Shown piece by piece: positions 32,587 through 41,914 of a DNA stretch of 64,000 bases. Source of the DNA: Clostridium felsineum DSM 794. Lineage in GTDB: Bacteria; Bacillota; Clostridia; Clostridiales; Clostridiaceae. The notes under the pieces are model-generated. The model was not told the origin of the DNA. It was given only the letters and a program-made list of their open reading frames with translations, and did not search any database. Both the position numbers and the translations under genes were made by a program. Within the stretch, counting starts at the first letter, position 1; each line of letters starts with the position of its first letter. The stretch covers positions 3,100,001-3,164,000 of the forward strand of contig NZ_CP096980.1 of NCBI RefSeq assembly GCF_002006355.2. The letters are read 5' to 3'.

Positions 32587-34887
32587 ACGAAAAAAATTTT
32601 TAGTTTTACATTTATTGTCGGTTTGTTTTGTATTTTCTTAGGATTTAATACAAACATTTTTGCCGACACTACAACTACAGTTCCTGATGTTACATATCAA
32701 TCACAGATTCAGAACATAGGGTGGCAGGATGTTAAGAGTTCAGGTGATACCTCAGGGACAATTGGACAAAGCCTACGAGTAGAGACATTTAGAATCAATC
32801 TTATTAATGCCCCAGCTGGAGCAAAAATCAAATATAGTGCTCATGTTCAAAACATCGGTTGGATGGATTTTGTTTATAGTCCTAATATGGCTGGAACAGT
32901 TAATCAAAGTCTAAGACTTGAAGCTTTTAAAATTTCATTAGAAAACATGCCTGGATATTCCGTTGAATATAAAGCTCATGTTCAAAACATCGGTTGGCAG
33001 GACTGGGTTAAGGACGGTGCAGTTGCCGGAACTACTGGTCAAGATTTAAGAGTTGAAGCTATACAAATAAAGCTTGTGAAGTTATCAAACGTTAGCTCTG
33101 TATCTCTTAATAAATCTAATGATACTTTAACCGCAGGAAATACTGATACGCTAAAGGCAGCTGTAAATCCAACAGATGCATATGTAACATCTACAAATTG
33201 GACATCTTCAAACACTTCTGTTGCCACAGTAGATAATACTGGAAAAGTAACCGCAGTAAATGCTGGAACTGCTACTATAACTACTACAGTTAACGGAAGT
33301 GTAACCGCTTCATGTAACGTTACAGTTACAAGTCCAGTTAATGTTACAAGCGTAAGCCTAAACAAAACCACTGATTCTCTAAATGTAGGAGCTTCAGATA
33401 CTTTAACAGCAAATATATTACCTGACACTGCAAGTAAAAAAGATGTTTCTTGGACATCTTCTAATACTTCAATAGCAACAGTAGACACTACTGGGAAAAT
33501 AACTGGTATAAGTGCTGGAACTGCCACTATAACTGCCACTACAGCTGATGGAAATAAAACAGCAACTTGTAATGTAACAGTTAAAAGCACTCAAGCTGAT
33601 GGAATATCCGTTTCTTATCAAGCTAATGTTAAAGGTCAAGGTTGGCAAAACCCTGTAAGCGATTCTGAAATTGCTGGTACTATAGATAAAGCGTTACCAA
33701 CAAACGGTTTTAAAATCCAATTGCTTAATGCTCCATCAGGAGCTAGGATAAAGTATCAGACTCAAGTTCAATACTTAGGCTGGCAGCCTCTTGTATATGA
33801 TGGAACTGAATCTGGGTCTGGTGGACAAGATTTAAATGTTGAAGCAATAAAAATTTATCTTGAAAACATGCCTGGCTACACTGTGGAATACCAAGCTCAA
33901 GTTCAAAATATTGGTTGGCAAAATTGGGTTAGTAATGGTGCTATTGCCGGTACTGTTGGTCCAGGTCTAAGACTTGAGGCTTTAAGAATTAGAATTGTAA
34001 AGGATATTCACGTTCAATACCAAGCACATATTGAAAATATAGGTTGGAAAGATGCTGTTACAGATGGAACTATAGTGAGTACAAATGCAAAACCTCTTGC
34101 ATTTCAAGCATTAAAGGTAAATCTTGAAAATGCACCTGCTGGTGCTAAGGTTCAATGTACAGCACATGTTCAAAATATAGGTTGGATGAATCCTGTTTAT
34201 GATGGTGATGTTGTTGGTACTACAGGACAATCACTTAGACTAGAAGCATTAAAACTTAAACTTATTAATGCTCCTGGATACAGAATAAAATACCAAGTAG
34301 ATGTACAAGGTATTGGATGGATGAACTGGGTTAGTGATGATCAGATTGCCGGTACTGTTGGTTTAAATCTTAGAATACAAGGAATACGAATAAAAGTATA
34401 TGCTGATGATGGAGTTCAAACTGTTCCATCTGTTCAGCCTTCTTCTACAAGTTTAAACACAATAAACTACAAGGCTTCTGAATACTTACGTTATTCTTCT
34501 AATATACAAAGTACGAACCAAACTGCTATACAATTGCATGGAGGAATTAACGAGAATAACTGTGTTTACTTCTCAAGTACAGCTCTTAGAGCCGTAGGAT
34601 ATAGTGTTCCTCTTTCAATGTGTAATACAGGTCAGTACACTAACTTCTTACTTTCAAAAGGATGGACAAAACAAACAAACAAAGATTTGTTAACTCCTGG
34701 AAGTGTATGCTTCACTGTAAATGATGGTCTAGATTATCCAACTCATACTTATATGTTTTTAGATTGGGTTAATCCTGATGATCACACTATGGCATACATT
34801 GCTGATAATCAAGGAAATGATGTTCATATAAGGAGCTTACTTGATGCTCCTGGTGTAGACGCTTTTGCGTACTTCCTTCATCAGTAA
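32587..34887 (+). CDS. secreted ChW-repeat protein with Big_2 domains and C-terminal cysteine peptidase-like domain
   Basis: A 766-residue protein if translation starts at ACG (32587), seven bases after GGGGGA. That start gives a complete signal peptide (KKIFSFTFIVGLFCIFLGF, cleavage after IFA, residue 26). The first standard codon, TTG 32623, lies inside it and has no ribosome binding site. Domains in order: ChW repeats 1-3 (to about 160), two bacterial Ig-like Big_2 domains (about 165-330), ChW 4-9 (about 340-600) and a C-terminal domain with Cys659 (NNCVYFSS), His720 (YPTHTYMF) and Asp/Asn near 740 (IADNQG), fitting a papain-like CHAP or NlpC-type cell-wall hydrolase. ChW repeats are thought to anchor proteins at the surface of C. 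acetobutylicum. A terminator follows. Confidence 0.85.
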   Translation, partial: TKKIFSFTFIVGLFCIFLGFNTNIFADTTTTVPDVTYQSQIQNIGWQDVKSSGDTSGTIGQSLRVETFRINLINAPAGAKIKYSAHVQNIGWMDFVYSPNMAGTVNQSLRLEAFKISLENMPGYSVEYKAHVQNIGWQDWVKDGAVAGTTGQDLRVEAIQIKLVKLSNVSSVSLNKSNDTLTAGNTDTLKAAVNPTDAYVTSTNWTSSNTSVATVDNTGKVTAVNAGTATITTTVNGSVTASCNVTVTSPVNVTSVSLNKTTDSLNVGASDTLTANILPDTASKKDVSWTSSNTSIATVDTTGKITGISAGTATITATTADGNKTATCNVTVKSTQADGISVSYQANVKGQGWQNPVSDSEIAGTIDKALPTNGFKIQLLNAPSGARIKYQTQVQYLGWQPLVYDGTESGSGGQDLNVEAIKIYLENMPGYTVEYQAQVQNIGWQNWVSNGAIAGTVGPGLRLEALRIRIVKDIHVQYQAHIENIGWKDAVTDGTIVSTNAKPLAFQALKVNLENAPAGAKVQCTAHVQNIGWMNPVYDGDVVGTTGQSLRLEALKLKLINAPGYRIKYQVDVQGIGWMNWVSDDQIAGTVGLNLRIQGIRIKVYADDGVQTVPSVQPSSTSLNTINYKASEYLRYSSNIQSTNQTAIQLHGGINENNCVYFSSTALRAVGYSVPLSMCNTGQYTNFLLSKGWTKQTNKDLLTPGSVCFTVNDGLDYPTHTYMFLDWVNPDDHTMAYIADNQGNDVHIRSLLDAPGVDAFAYFLHQ

Positions 34888-34893
34888 TAATTA

Positions 34894-34930
34894 AAAAACT
34901 GCTCCAAAAATTTGGAGCAGTTTTATTTTA
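34894..34930 (+). terminator. terminator of the ChW-repeat gene
   Basis: AAAAACTGCTCC and GGAGCAGTTTT form a 12-bp stem around a short A/T loop, followed by ATTTTA. Confidence 0.85.
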
Positions 34931-34956
34931 TATAAAAATTGTATTTTATTCAAAAG

Positions 34957-34993
34957 AAAAAAACTCTTGAAAATTATTATTTTCAAGAGTTTT
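34957..34993 (-). terminator. terminator of the tRNA operon
   Basis: AAACTCTTGAAAA (34961-34973) pairs with 34980-34992. On the minus strand it is followed by TTTTCTTTTG, directly after the tRNA-Cys gene. T-runs on both sides could also back up the ChW terminator. Confidence 0.82.
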
Positions 34994-34995
34994 TT

Positions 34996-35069
<74 letters not shown>

Positions 35070-35072
35070 ATA

Positions 35073-35147
35073 TGGAGCGGAAGACGAGATTCGAACTCGC
35101 GACGTTCACCTTGGCAAGGTGACGCTCTACCACTGAGCCACTCCCGC
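35073..35147 (-). tRNA. tRNA-Gly (GCC)
   Basis: A 75-base cloverleaf with encoded CCA; acceptor GCGGGAG with CTTCCGC, anticodon GCC within CTTGCCAAG, T-loop GTTCGAATC, discriminator T. It lies three bases before tRNA-Cys. Confidence 0.97.
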
Positions 35148-35160
35148 ATTACAACTAACA

Positions 35161-35236
<76 letters not shown>

Positions 35237-35240
35237 AAAA

Positions 35241-35317
35241 TGGCGACTTGGAAGGGGATCGAACCCTCGACCTCTGGCGTGACAGGCCAGCACTCTAACC
35301 AGCTGAGCTACCAAGCC
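35241..35317 (-). tRNA. tRNA-Asp (GTC)
   Basis: A 77-base cloverleaf with encoded CCA; acceptor GGCTTGG with CCAAGTC, anticodon GTC in CTGTCAC, T-loop GTTCGATC, discriminator G as is typical for Asp. Confidence 0.97.
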
Positions 35318-35340
35318 ATAAACCATGTTAGACATATAAG

Positions 35341-35416
35341 TGGTGGGCACTACAGGGCTCGAACCTGTGACCCTCTGCTTGTAAGGCAGATGCTCTCCCA
35401 GCTGAGCTAAGCGCCC
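35341..35416 (-). tRNA. tRNA-Val (TAC)
   Basis: A 76-base cloverleaf with encoded CCA; acceptor GGGCGCT with AGTGCCC, anticodon TAC in CTTACAA, T-loop GTTCGAGC, discriminator A. It is the promoter-proximal gene of the operon. Confidence 0.97.
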
Positions 35417-35445
35417 ACACATACGTCTTAATCAAGACAAGGAAA

Positions 35446-35474
35446 ATTATACAACAAAACAAACTATATGTCAA
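35446..35474 (-). promoter_or_regulatory. sigma-A promoter of the tRNA operon
   Basis: On the minus strand a perfect TTGACA (35474-35469), 17 bases, and a perfect TATAAT (35451-35446), 30 bases before tRNA-Val. Such a consensus promoter suits stable RNA genes. Confidence 0.9.
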
Positions 35475-35478
35475 TACT

Positions 35479-36369
35479 TTATTTGTTATTTTCCAGCTTT
35501 TCTATTAAACTTCCAATCTCCTTGTTAGAGAATATATATTTTTTATTACAAAAATTACACACTATTTCTTCTTGTTTTCCTTCATCATATATCTCTTTCA
35601 AATCCTTCATTCCAATACTTATAAGTGCTTTTTCGACTCTATCTCTTGAACAATCACATCTATATTTAGGGACTATACCCTCATCAAGTATTTTTAAATC
35701 CATATCTTCAAAAATAAATTCTAATATATCTTCTATTGACATACCTTTTACTATAAGATCAGTTATTGAAGGTATTTCTTCTAATCTATATGTTATAAGA
35801 TCAGCTACTAAATCGTCTGCTCCTGGCATCATCTGTATTATAAAACCGCCTGATGCTTTTATCGATAAATCCTTATCTACAAGAACACCAAGTCCAACTG
35901 CAGATGGCGTTTGCTCAGAATTAACATAATAGTAGGCAATATCATCACCTATCTCACCAGTATATATAGGAACTTGACCTACATATGGTTCTTTTAATCC
36001 CATATCCCTTATTACAAGCAAACTACCATTCTTTCCGATAATACCTCCAACATCCAGCTTACCTTTGCTATTAACAGGTAAATCAGCATTAGGATTTGCT
36101 ATATATCCTTTTACATGTGCATCACTATATGATGTTACTGTAACACTTTTAGCTATTCCCCCGCCATTTATTTTAAGCGTGATACTATCCTTATCTGATT
36201 TAAGTTGAGCACCCATAAGAGCTCCTGCTGTAAGCATCCTACCAAGTGCAGCCGCCGCTGTAGGTGCACATTTATGAGTTTTGACCCCCTCATTAACCAT
36301 ATCTGTTGTTATAGCTGCAATTATTCTAACATCTCCATTTTTAGCAGTTGCTTTCACTAATTTATCCAT
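35479..36369 (-). CDS. hslO: redox-regulated chaperone Hsp33
   Basis: A 296-residue Hsp33. The core domain contains [20 protein letters not shown] and [22 protein letters not shown]. The C-terminal redox switch has the four zinc-binding cysteines: Cys238 and Cys240 (RCDCSRDR) and Cys271 and Cys274 (VCNFCNKK). Under oxidative stress these form disulfides, zinc is released and the protein becomes an active holdase in the cytoplasm. AGGAGG precedes the ATG, and the methyltransferase gene ends 9 bases upstream, so the two are probably co-transcribed. Length and motifs are standard. Confidence 0.96.
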   Translation of the reverse strand: MDKLVKATAKNGDVRIIAAITTDMVNEGVKTHKCAPTAAAALGRMLTAGALMGAQLKSDKDSITLKINGGGIAKSVTVTSYSDAHVKGYIANPNADLPVNSKGKLDVGGIIGKNGSLLVIRDMGLKEPYVGQVPIYTGEIGDDIAYYYVNSEQTPSAVGLGVLVDKDLSIKASGGFIIQMMPGADDLVADLITYRLEEIPSITDLIVKGMSIEDILEFIFEDMDLKILDEGIVPKYRCDCSRDRVEKALISIGMKDLKEIYDEGKQEEIVCNFCNKKYIFSNKEIGSLIEKLENNK

Positions 36370-36378
36370 AATTACCTT

Positions 36379-37119
36379 TTACCTCCTAGAAACTACATAT
36401 GTTATTCTTTCTGTCTTTTCATTAATTTCTTTGTCACTGTAACAATCAATCCTATTTACTACATTAAGTTGTCCTTCTTTAAGATAGTAATCTATAGCTT
36501 CATTTCTATATGCTTTTTCTTCATGTTCTTCATTGAATCTTCTGTACATACTACCATCCTTAACAAAAAAGCTTATATACATTGACACTATATCATCCTC
36601 AAAGCTATTCTCCCAGTAATAAAATACATCATCATCATCATAACTAAAATCATTATTACCTAGAACCTCTGAAAGCTTATAATATGAATTTACATCAAAT
36701 ATAAAAATTCCATTCTCTTTTAGAAGATTGCCTACAGATTTAAAGTATCTTTTTAATGCCCTTTCATCTATTATATAATTTGTAGAGTCAAGGCAACAAG
36801 TTATAAGATCAAACTTTTTATTAATATCTAATTCTGATATATCTTGGCATATAAAATTTGCCTTTAAACCTTTTTTTCTAAATTTATTGTCGGCTTCCGA
36901 AAGCATTTCTTCAGAAAGATCAACTGCCCAGGTATTTTTAAACTTGGGGCATAAATTTTCCGTAAGATTCCCTGTTCCACATGCCAAATCAAGATAATCA
37001 TCAAATTCAATATTATTTTCTATACATTTACTTACTATAAACTCACTCCAATTTTTATAATCAACATCAACTCTTATAAGCTTATCATAAATATGTGCAA
37101 ACTTATTATAACAATCCAT
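36379..37119 (-). CDS. class I SAM-dependent methyltransferase
   Basis: A 246-residue Rossmann-fold methyltransferase. Motif I is DYLDLACGTGNLTENL (about residues 41-56), motif II includes WAVDLSEEMLSEA, motif III FICQDISELDINKKFDLITCCLDSTNYI, and motif IV the following LLKENGIFIFDVNS. The C-terminal part has a small beta insertion (DDDVFYYWENSFEDDIVSMYISFFVKDG) that may recognise the substrate, which is unknown. GAAGGGAC precedes the ATG. It lies between the SspF-like SASP and hslO genes in the same direction. Confidence 0.85.
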   Translation of the reverse strand: MDCYNKFAHIYDKLIRVDVDYKNWSEFIVSKCIENNIEFDDYLDLACGTGNLTENLCPKFKNTWAVDLSEEMLSEADNKFRKKGLKANFICQDISELDINKKFDLITCCLDSTNYIIDERALKRYFKSVGNLLKENGIFIFDVNSYYKLSEVLGNNDFSYDDDDVFYYWENSFEDDIVSMYISFFVKDGSMYRRFNEEHEEKAYRNEAIDYYLKEGQLNVVNRIDCYSDKEINEKTERITYVVSRR

Positions 37120-37132
37120 TTATGTCCCTTCT

Positions 37133-37396
37133 TCAATCATACTTCTTTGAATTCTTCAAGATTTCTTCATTTTTAGGTATTTTCAAGTTTTTTTTCACTC
37201 TAGTCATTATACCACCAATTCTTCCCGTTTCTTCTGCCGTTAAGTATCCCCAGCCAAACTTATCCACCTTATCTTTTAATCCTAATTCTTCAGCTATTTC
37301 ATACTTTAATTTTTCCCTTTGCTTTTCTAACTCAGTAAGTTCCTTATGTGATTTTAACTTTGATTTAATCACCTTTTTAAGTGGCGTTTTCCCCAT
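37133..37396 (-). CDS. SspF-like alpha/beta-type small acid-soluble spore protein
   Basis: An 87-residue basic protein whose core YEIAEELGLKDKVDKFGWGYLTAEETGRIGGIMTRVKKNL follows the alpha/beta SASP plan: a germination-protease-like site (YEIAEELGL), a Gly-Trp-Gly turn as in Bacillus SspF, and a Gly-Gly helix. It has extra Lys-rich ends (TPLKKVIKSKLKSHKE and KIPKNEEILKNSKK). It probably binds spore DNA as a minor SASP. TGGAGGGAT precedes the ATG. It starts a leftward group with the methyltransferase and hslO, though it may have its own forespore promoter. Confidence 0.78.
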   Translation of the reverse strand: MGKTPLKKVIKSKLKSHKELTELEKQREKLKYEIAEELGLKDKVDKFGWGYLTAEETGRIGGIMTRVKKNLKIPKNEEILKNSKKYD

Positions 37397-37512
37397 ATAA
37401 ATCCCTCCACAAAATAATATAAATAATTTAACATTTTATATTATTTTGCTCAGAATAATGTTTTTTATTCTAGTTTTTAAAAGTTCAAATTCTTAATTGG
37501 CTAGTTTTACAT

Positions 37513-37674
37513 TTATAAAAAAAACTTTAAGAAAAGTAAAACCACAAAAAAAACACCTAATATAACTATTAAAAAAACTGGTAAAAAAACTTCAAAGGCG
37601 GCCACTATAAATGCCAACTTATCTTTTAGTTCAATATCATTTTGATCTTTGGACTCATTTTCAAAAGTTTTCAT
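37513..37674 (-). CDS. small single-helix membrane protein, unknown function
   Basis: A 53-residue protein with an acidic, hydrophilic start (KTFENESKDQNDIELKDK) and one long hydrophobic helix at the C-terminus (about residues 20-53). The ATG at 37674 follows GAAGGAAG with good spacing. A GTG 10 codons earlier lacks a ribosome binding site. It is isolated between the SspF-like and Opp permease genes. I recognise no family. Confidence 0.5.
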   Translation of the reverse strand: MKTFENESKDQNDIELKDKLAFIVAAFEVFLPVFLIVILGVFFVVLLFLKFFL

Positions 37675-37793
37675 GAGAGCACTTCCTTCGTTATTATCCC
37701 ACACACTATATTAAATTACATAATTAAAAATGTCTACCTTAAATTTGATTTTTCAAATTATATATAAGAAAAGTACCTTTACATAGTGCACTC

Positions 37794-38747
37794 TTACTTA
37801 TATTTTATTCTAGGATCAACAACCGCATATAAAACATCTGCAACTAAATTCCCTAGAAAAGTCAAGACCACAATGATCATATTTATACCCATAAGTAGTG
37901 GATAATCTCGTTGAAAAACTGCATCTAAGGATAATTTGCCAATTCCCGGCCAGGAAAATACCTCTTCAGTAATTATTGCCCCTGTAAATAAATTAGCGAT
38001 TGACATACCAAATATAGTTACTAAAGGAATCATGGCATTTTTCAAAGCATGTCTATATATAATTATTTTTTCTTTTAATCCTTTTGCCCTTGCTGTCATC
38101 ATATAATCTTGCTTTATAACTTCAAGCATGCTACTTCTTACATATCTTATTAACGTAGCAGCATTTACAAAAGTTAAAACTATACAAGGAAGCGCCATAT
38201 GATAAAATATATCCAATATCTTATTCATTCCATGTAACGTTTCTCCTGTAGTTGTCATACCTTCAACAGGAAAAACATTTAAATCCGCTGCAAAAATCTT
38301 TATTAATATAAGACCAAGAAAAAAAGTTGGTACAGAAACACCTATAAGAGATAGAATCGTAAAACCAGAATCAATAATTGAATGTTTCCTAGTTGCCGAT
38401 ATAACTCCTATAGGTATGGCTATTAATACAGCTAAAATAAACGAAATAAACTGCAGATAAAATGAATTCCATATGTATTTATTAATAACTCTTTTAACAG
38501 GTTGATTCAATTTATAAGATTCACCCAGATCACCCTTAACTGCACCCTTAAGCCATCTAAAATATTGTATTACTTTAGGCTCATCAAGATGATATTTATG
38601 CCTCATTTCAACTTTTTCTTTTGAATTCACCTTCATTGAAGTTACTATATCCCCAGGTGCAAAACTAAATATCATATATATTATAAACGAAGTCACTATT
38701 ATTATAGGTATCATCAAAAGTAATCTTTTTACTATGTATTTAATCAT
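37794..38747 (-). CDS. oligopeptide/dipeptide ABC transporter permease, OppB/DppB-like
   Basis: A 317-residue membrane protein with six predicted helices and the OppB family frame: MIKYIVKRLLLMIPIIIVTSFIIYMIFSFAPGD at the N-terminus and the ATPase-contacting EAA loop TARAKGLKEKIIIYRHALKNAMIPLVT (about residues 215-242). It forms half of a peptide import pore. Its binding-protein gene lies 55 bases upstream, but no OppC permease or OppD/OppF ATPases follow; the next gene is an unrelated small membrane protein. It must pair with subunits encoded elsewhere, or the system is a remnant. AGGAGG precedes the ATG. Confidence 0.92.
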   Translation of the reverse strand: MIKYIVKRLLLMIPIIIVTSFIIYMIFSFAPGDIVTSMKVNSKEKVEMRHKYHLDEPKVIQYFRWLKGAVKGDLGESYKLNQPVKRVINKYIWNSFYLQFISFILAVLIAIPIGVISATRKHSIIDSGFTILSLIGVSVPTFFLGLILIKIFAADLNVFPVEGMTTTGETLHGMNKILDIFYHMALPCIVLTFVNAATLIRYVRSSMLEVIKQDYMMTARAKGLKEKIIIYRHALKNAMIPLVTIFGMSIANLFTGAIITEEVFSWPGIGKLSLDAVFQRDYPLLMGINMIIVVLTFLGNLVADVLYAVVDPRIKYK

Positions 38748-38802
38748 AATTACCTCCTAATATAAAAATTGTGTCTGATTAGATATACCAGACACATAAA
38801 AA

Positions 38803-40500
38803 TTATTTGAGTTTTGCTTTCCACAAGGATACAGTAAAATCTTTATAAGGTGTAACATTAATGCCTTTAACTCTTGAACTTATTGCCCACATATCATTTC
38901 TTTGATACATAAAAATTGTTGGCATATCATCATTTATCATTTCCCATACTTTTTTATAATCCTTTTTTCTAGTATCAAAGTTCTGTTCCTTTAAAGAGTC
39001 ACTCATTTCTTTATCAAGCTCTTTATTTGAGTATCCAAAAAAATTCTGAGTTCCTTCAGTTTTAAAGACTACAGATTGATCTGGATTTGCACTAAGACTC
39101 CCTGCCATAAAGAACATATCAAAATCTTTATTTTCAACCTTGTTATTGACACTAGTAAAATCCATAGAATCAACTAAAACTTCAATTCCAAGTTTTTTAT
39201 AATTTTCTTTCATTATTGGAATAAGAACATCATTAACTGGATTATCAGAACTAGCTAAATAATGAATTTGAAATTTTTGTCCATTCTTTTTTCTAATTCC
39301 ATCTGAATCTTTTTTCCAGCCCGCTTCATCTAATAACTTACTTGCCTTATCTGTATTAAATTTATATTTGTTTACATCTTCATTATAATTCCAAGAAGCT
39401 ACTGATTGAGGTTCATTACATACAGTGCCATAGCTTCCAAAAACATTTTTAACAATGTTTTCTCTGTCTAGTCCATATGTTAATGCTTGTCTTACTTTTT
39501 TATCTTTAAATATATCCCTATTTAAATTTATTCCAATGTATCCATATACATTTGCCGGAAATGTTGTAATATCAACATATTTAAAACTCTTAATTTCTTC
39601 TATAGCTTCATTATTAGGTTTAATTTGATTTAAATCAATTTCTCCATCTTTGAGCATCTGCATTGCATTATTTTGGTTAGTAACTTTTAATATCACTTTT
39701 TCTATTTTAGGCTTTCCTCTCCAATAATTAGGATTTGCCTCAAAATCATATTCTTCACCTGGCTTACTTTCTTTAAAAATGTATTGTCCCGAACCTATTG
39801 GTGTATTTTCCATAGTTTCTATTGACGATGCATTTCCTTGCTTGTAGTTTTTTCCTAATAACTTTTTAGATACAATAAGCGTTCTTGCTAGTGCATATAT
39901 AGCTGATGTATTTTCTTTTTCAAGCTCAAAACTTATTGTGTGTGAATCTTTAACCTTTATTCCTTCTACCTTATTAGTCTTTCCATCAGAATAATCCTTC
40001 CAGCCTTTTATGTTAACTGTAGAAGGATCAAAAGTATTGCTATTTGTTAACTTATCGCATAAATAGGTAAATGTAAATTCCACATCCTCTGCGGTTAATG
40101 GAGTACCATCACTAAATTTAACATTATCCTTAATGTGAAAGGTGTAAACAAGACCATCCTTTGATATATCCCATTTTGCAATTCCAGGTATAGGTTCTCC
40201 TTTTTCGTCTACATCTCCAAGACAATCATACACCATTTCCCACATATACTGATTATAAATCGAACTTGAGTTTAAAGGTATCATTTTACCATCATCAGGC
40301 TTCTCTATACCAACTACCAAAACATTACCTCTTTTTTCTGCTAGCTTTGGAACCTCATATGGTTGTGATGCCTTTACCGTCTCTATTGAATTTTTAGAAA
40401 AATTGCTTGTACTTTTGTTTATAGCTGTTTGTCCACATGCAGTTAGAAATATCATGACATTCGCTAAAGCAATTAATGACATCATATGCCATTTTTTCAT
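38803..40500 (-). CDS. peptide ABC transporter substrate-binding lipoprotein, family 5
   Basis: A 565-residue lipoprotein. The signal peptide ends in the lipobox LTAC with Cys22 as the lipid-anchored residue. The mature part has the SBP family 5 pattern: AKWDISKDGLVYTFHIKDNVKFSDGTPLTAEDVEFTFTYL and KVRQALTYGLDRENIVKNVFGSYG, and ends ISSRVKGINVTPYKDFTVSLWKAKLK. It captures oligopeptides, or possibly nickel or other ligands, outside the membrane and passes them to the permease encoded next. GGGGGAT precedes the ATG. It is the first gene of the two-gene leftward unit. Confidence 0.93.
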   Translation of the reverse strand: MKKWHMMSLIALANVMIFLTACGQTAINKSTSNFSKNSIETVKASQPYEVPKLAEKRGNVLVVGIEKPDDGKMIPLNSSSIYNQYMWEMVYDCLGDVDEKGEPIPGIAKWDISKDGLVYTFHIKDNVKFSDGTPLTAEDVEFTFTYLCDKLTNSNTFDPSTVNIKGWKDYSDGKTNKVEGIKVKDSHTISFELEKENTSAIYALARTLIVSKKLLGKNYKQGNASSIETMENTPIGSGQYIFKESKPGEEYDFEANPNYWRGKPKIEKVILKVTNQNNAMQMLKDGEIDLNQIKPNNEAIEEIKSFKYVDITTFPANVYGYIGINLNRDIFKDKKVRQALTYGLDRENIVKNVFGSYGTVCNEPQSVASWNYNEDVNKYKFNTDKASKLLDEAGWKKDSDGIRKKNGQKFQIHYLASSDNPVNDVLIPIMKENYKKLGIEVLVDSMDFTSVNNKVENKDFDMFFMAGSLSANPDQSVVFKTEGTQNFFGYSNKELDKEMSDSLKEQNFDTRKKDYKKVWEMINDDMPTIFMYQRNDMWAISSRVKGINVTPYKDFTVSLWKAKLK

Positions 40501-40944
40501 CTTTATCCCCCTTATTTTTCTTTAAATTTAACTTTTATACACAATAATAAAATAAAACAATGCACACTTATAAAAAACAATTTACCTACTTAAAGTTTAA
40601 TTGCCTTTTATGTAAAAATTTTTCATAAATTACCAAGTGAATGCGATAGACGCCAACTCATATATATTTTTTTTAATATGATTTATGTTACCACTTTTCT
40701 TATATAGTGTCAATTACTAAAACTTTATAAATTTATTAGGTTATTTACATTATTTATTGCGATTTATATGATATTTTCAAAAAATATTATGTGTTTTAAT
40801 TTACATTATATTTCATGTATTTATATCTTATTACATATAAAAACAATAATATTTATTATTCTCTATATTTTTTTAATGATACATTATATAATTAGTATAA
40901 CACTTGCAGTCATTTCATTTGTATCATTTATACTTCTTAAGTGA
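40501..40944. other. long A/T-rich divergent intergenic region
   Basis: About 440 bases between the leftward binding-protein gene and the dapA promoter. It is extremely A/T-rich with no open reading frame, no RNA gene and no terminator. I looked for a lysine riboswitch before dapA and did not see its conserved core. It should hold the promoter of the peptide transporter genes, but no -35/-10 pair stands out. Confidence 0.5.
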
Positions 40945-40950
40945 TATAAT
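40945..40950 (+). promoter_or_regulatory. likely extended -10 box of dapAB
   Basis: TATAAT preceded by TGA (an extended TGnTATAAT), about 70 bases before the dapA start. TTGTAT lies 20 bases further upstream, too far for an optimal -35, so the extended -10 may suffice. Confidence 0.42.
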
Positions 40951-41019
40951 ATATAAATCTTTTGATTTTAACAGTCATAATTTTAAACTAACAATATGTA
41001 ATTAAGGAGAGTGATTTGA

Positions 41020-41901
41020 TTGAGTATTTTCAAAGGATCAGCTGTTGCACTTATTACACCTTTTACAGAAACAGGAGTTAATTTTGATGAACTAAAAAAG
41101 TTATTAGAATGGCATATAGAAAATAATACTGATGCCATTGTTATATGTGGAACCACTGGTGAAGCTTCTACAATGTCACTAAATGAAAGAAAAGATGTAA
41201 TAAAATATACTGTAGAAATTGTAAACAAAAGAATTCCTGTAATTGCAGGAACAGGAAGTAATAACACAAAATCTGCTACAGAAATGAGTTCATGGGCAGA
41301 ATCTATTGGCGTTGATGGTGTTTTAGTTATAACTCCTTATTACAATAAAACAACTCAAAAAGGTCTTATTGAACACTTTAAAGCTATAAATAATAGTATA
41401 AATATCCCTATGATATTATATAATGTACCTGGAAGAACAGGAGTAAATATACTTCCTGAAACTTTATATGCAATGAAAGACCTTAAAAATATATTAGCTA
41501 TAAAAGAAGCCAGTTCTGATATAAGTCAAATAGCAAAAATAAAAGCTCTTTGCAAAGATAGATTTGATATTTATTCAGGAAATGACGATCAAATAATACC
41601 TATACTTTCCCTTGGTGGTTCTGGTGTTATATCAGTTCTTGCTAATATAATTCCAAAAAAAGTTCACGATATGTGCAAACTTTATTTTGAGGGAAAAACT
41701 ATTGATGCCTTAAATCTTCAATTAGATTCTCTTCTCCTCACAAACAGCTTATTTATAGAAACAAATCCTATACCTATAAAGACAGCTATGAACCTATTAA
41801 ATTTTAATGCTGGCTCTCTTAGACTGCCTTTATGTAATATGGATGAGAAAAACTTAAATAAATTAAAGACAGAACTTAAAAATTATGGTCTTCTAAAATA
41901 A
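41020..41901 (+). CDS. dapA: 4-hydroxy-tetrahydrodipicolinate synthase
   Basis: A 293-residue (beta/alpha)8 enzyme that condenses pyruvate and aspartate semialdehyde, the first committed step of the diaminopimelate/lysine pathway. Lys162 (LAIKEASSD) forms the Schiff base, Tyr134 (YNVPGRTG) and Thr45/Thr46 (CGTTGEAS) complete the active site. The start is TTG with AAGGAGAG upstream; the next methionine is well inside the barrel. dapB follows after 13 bases. The product also feeds dipicolinic acid synthesis for spores. Confidence 0.96.
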   Translation: MSIFKGSAVALITPFTETGVNFDELKKLLEWHIENNTDAIVICGTTGEASTMSLNERKDVIKYTVEIVNKRIPVIAGTGSNNTKSATEMSSWAESIGVDGVLVITPYYNKTTQKGLIEHFKAINNSINIPMILYNVPGRTGVNILPETLYAMKDLKNILAIKEASSDISQIAKIKALCKDRFDIYSGNDDQIIPILSLGGSGVISVLANIIPKKVHDMCKLYFEGKTIDALNLQLDSLLLTNSLFIETNPIPIKTAMNLLNFNAGSLRLPLCNMDEKNLNKLKTELKNYGLLK

Positions 41902-41914
41902 TGGAGGTAACAAA

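Noticed and set aside
33039..33590. Long open frame on the minus strand inside the ChW-repeat gene
   Set aside because: It is antisense to repeated Big_2/ChW coding sequence, has no ribosome binding site, and its Val/Ala/Thr-rich translation is a by-product of Thr- and Ala-rich codons on the other strand.
40501..41019. Possible lysine riboswitch before dapA
   Set aside because: I looked for the conserved L-box core and a terminator directly before dapA and saw neither; only a -10-like element is visible.
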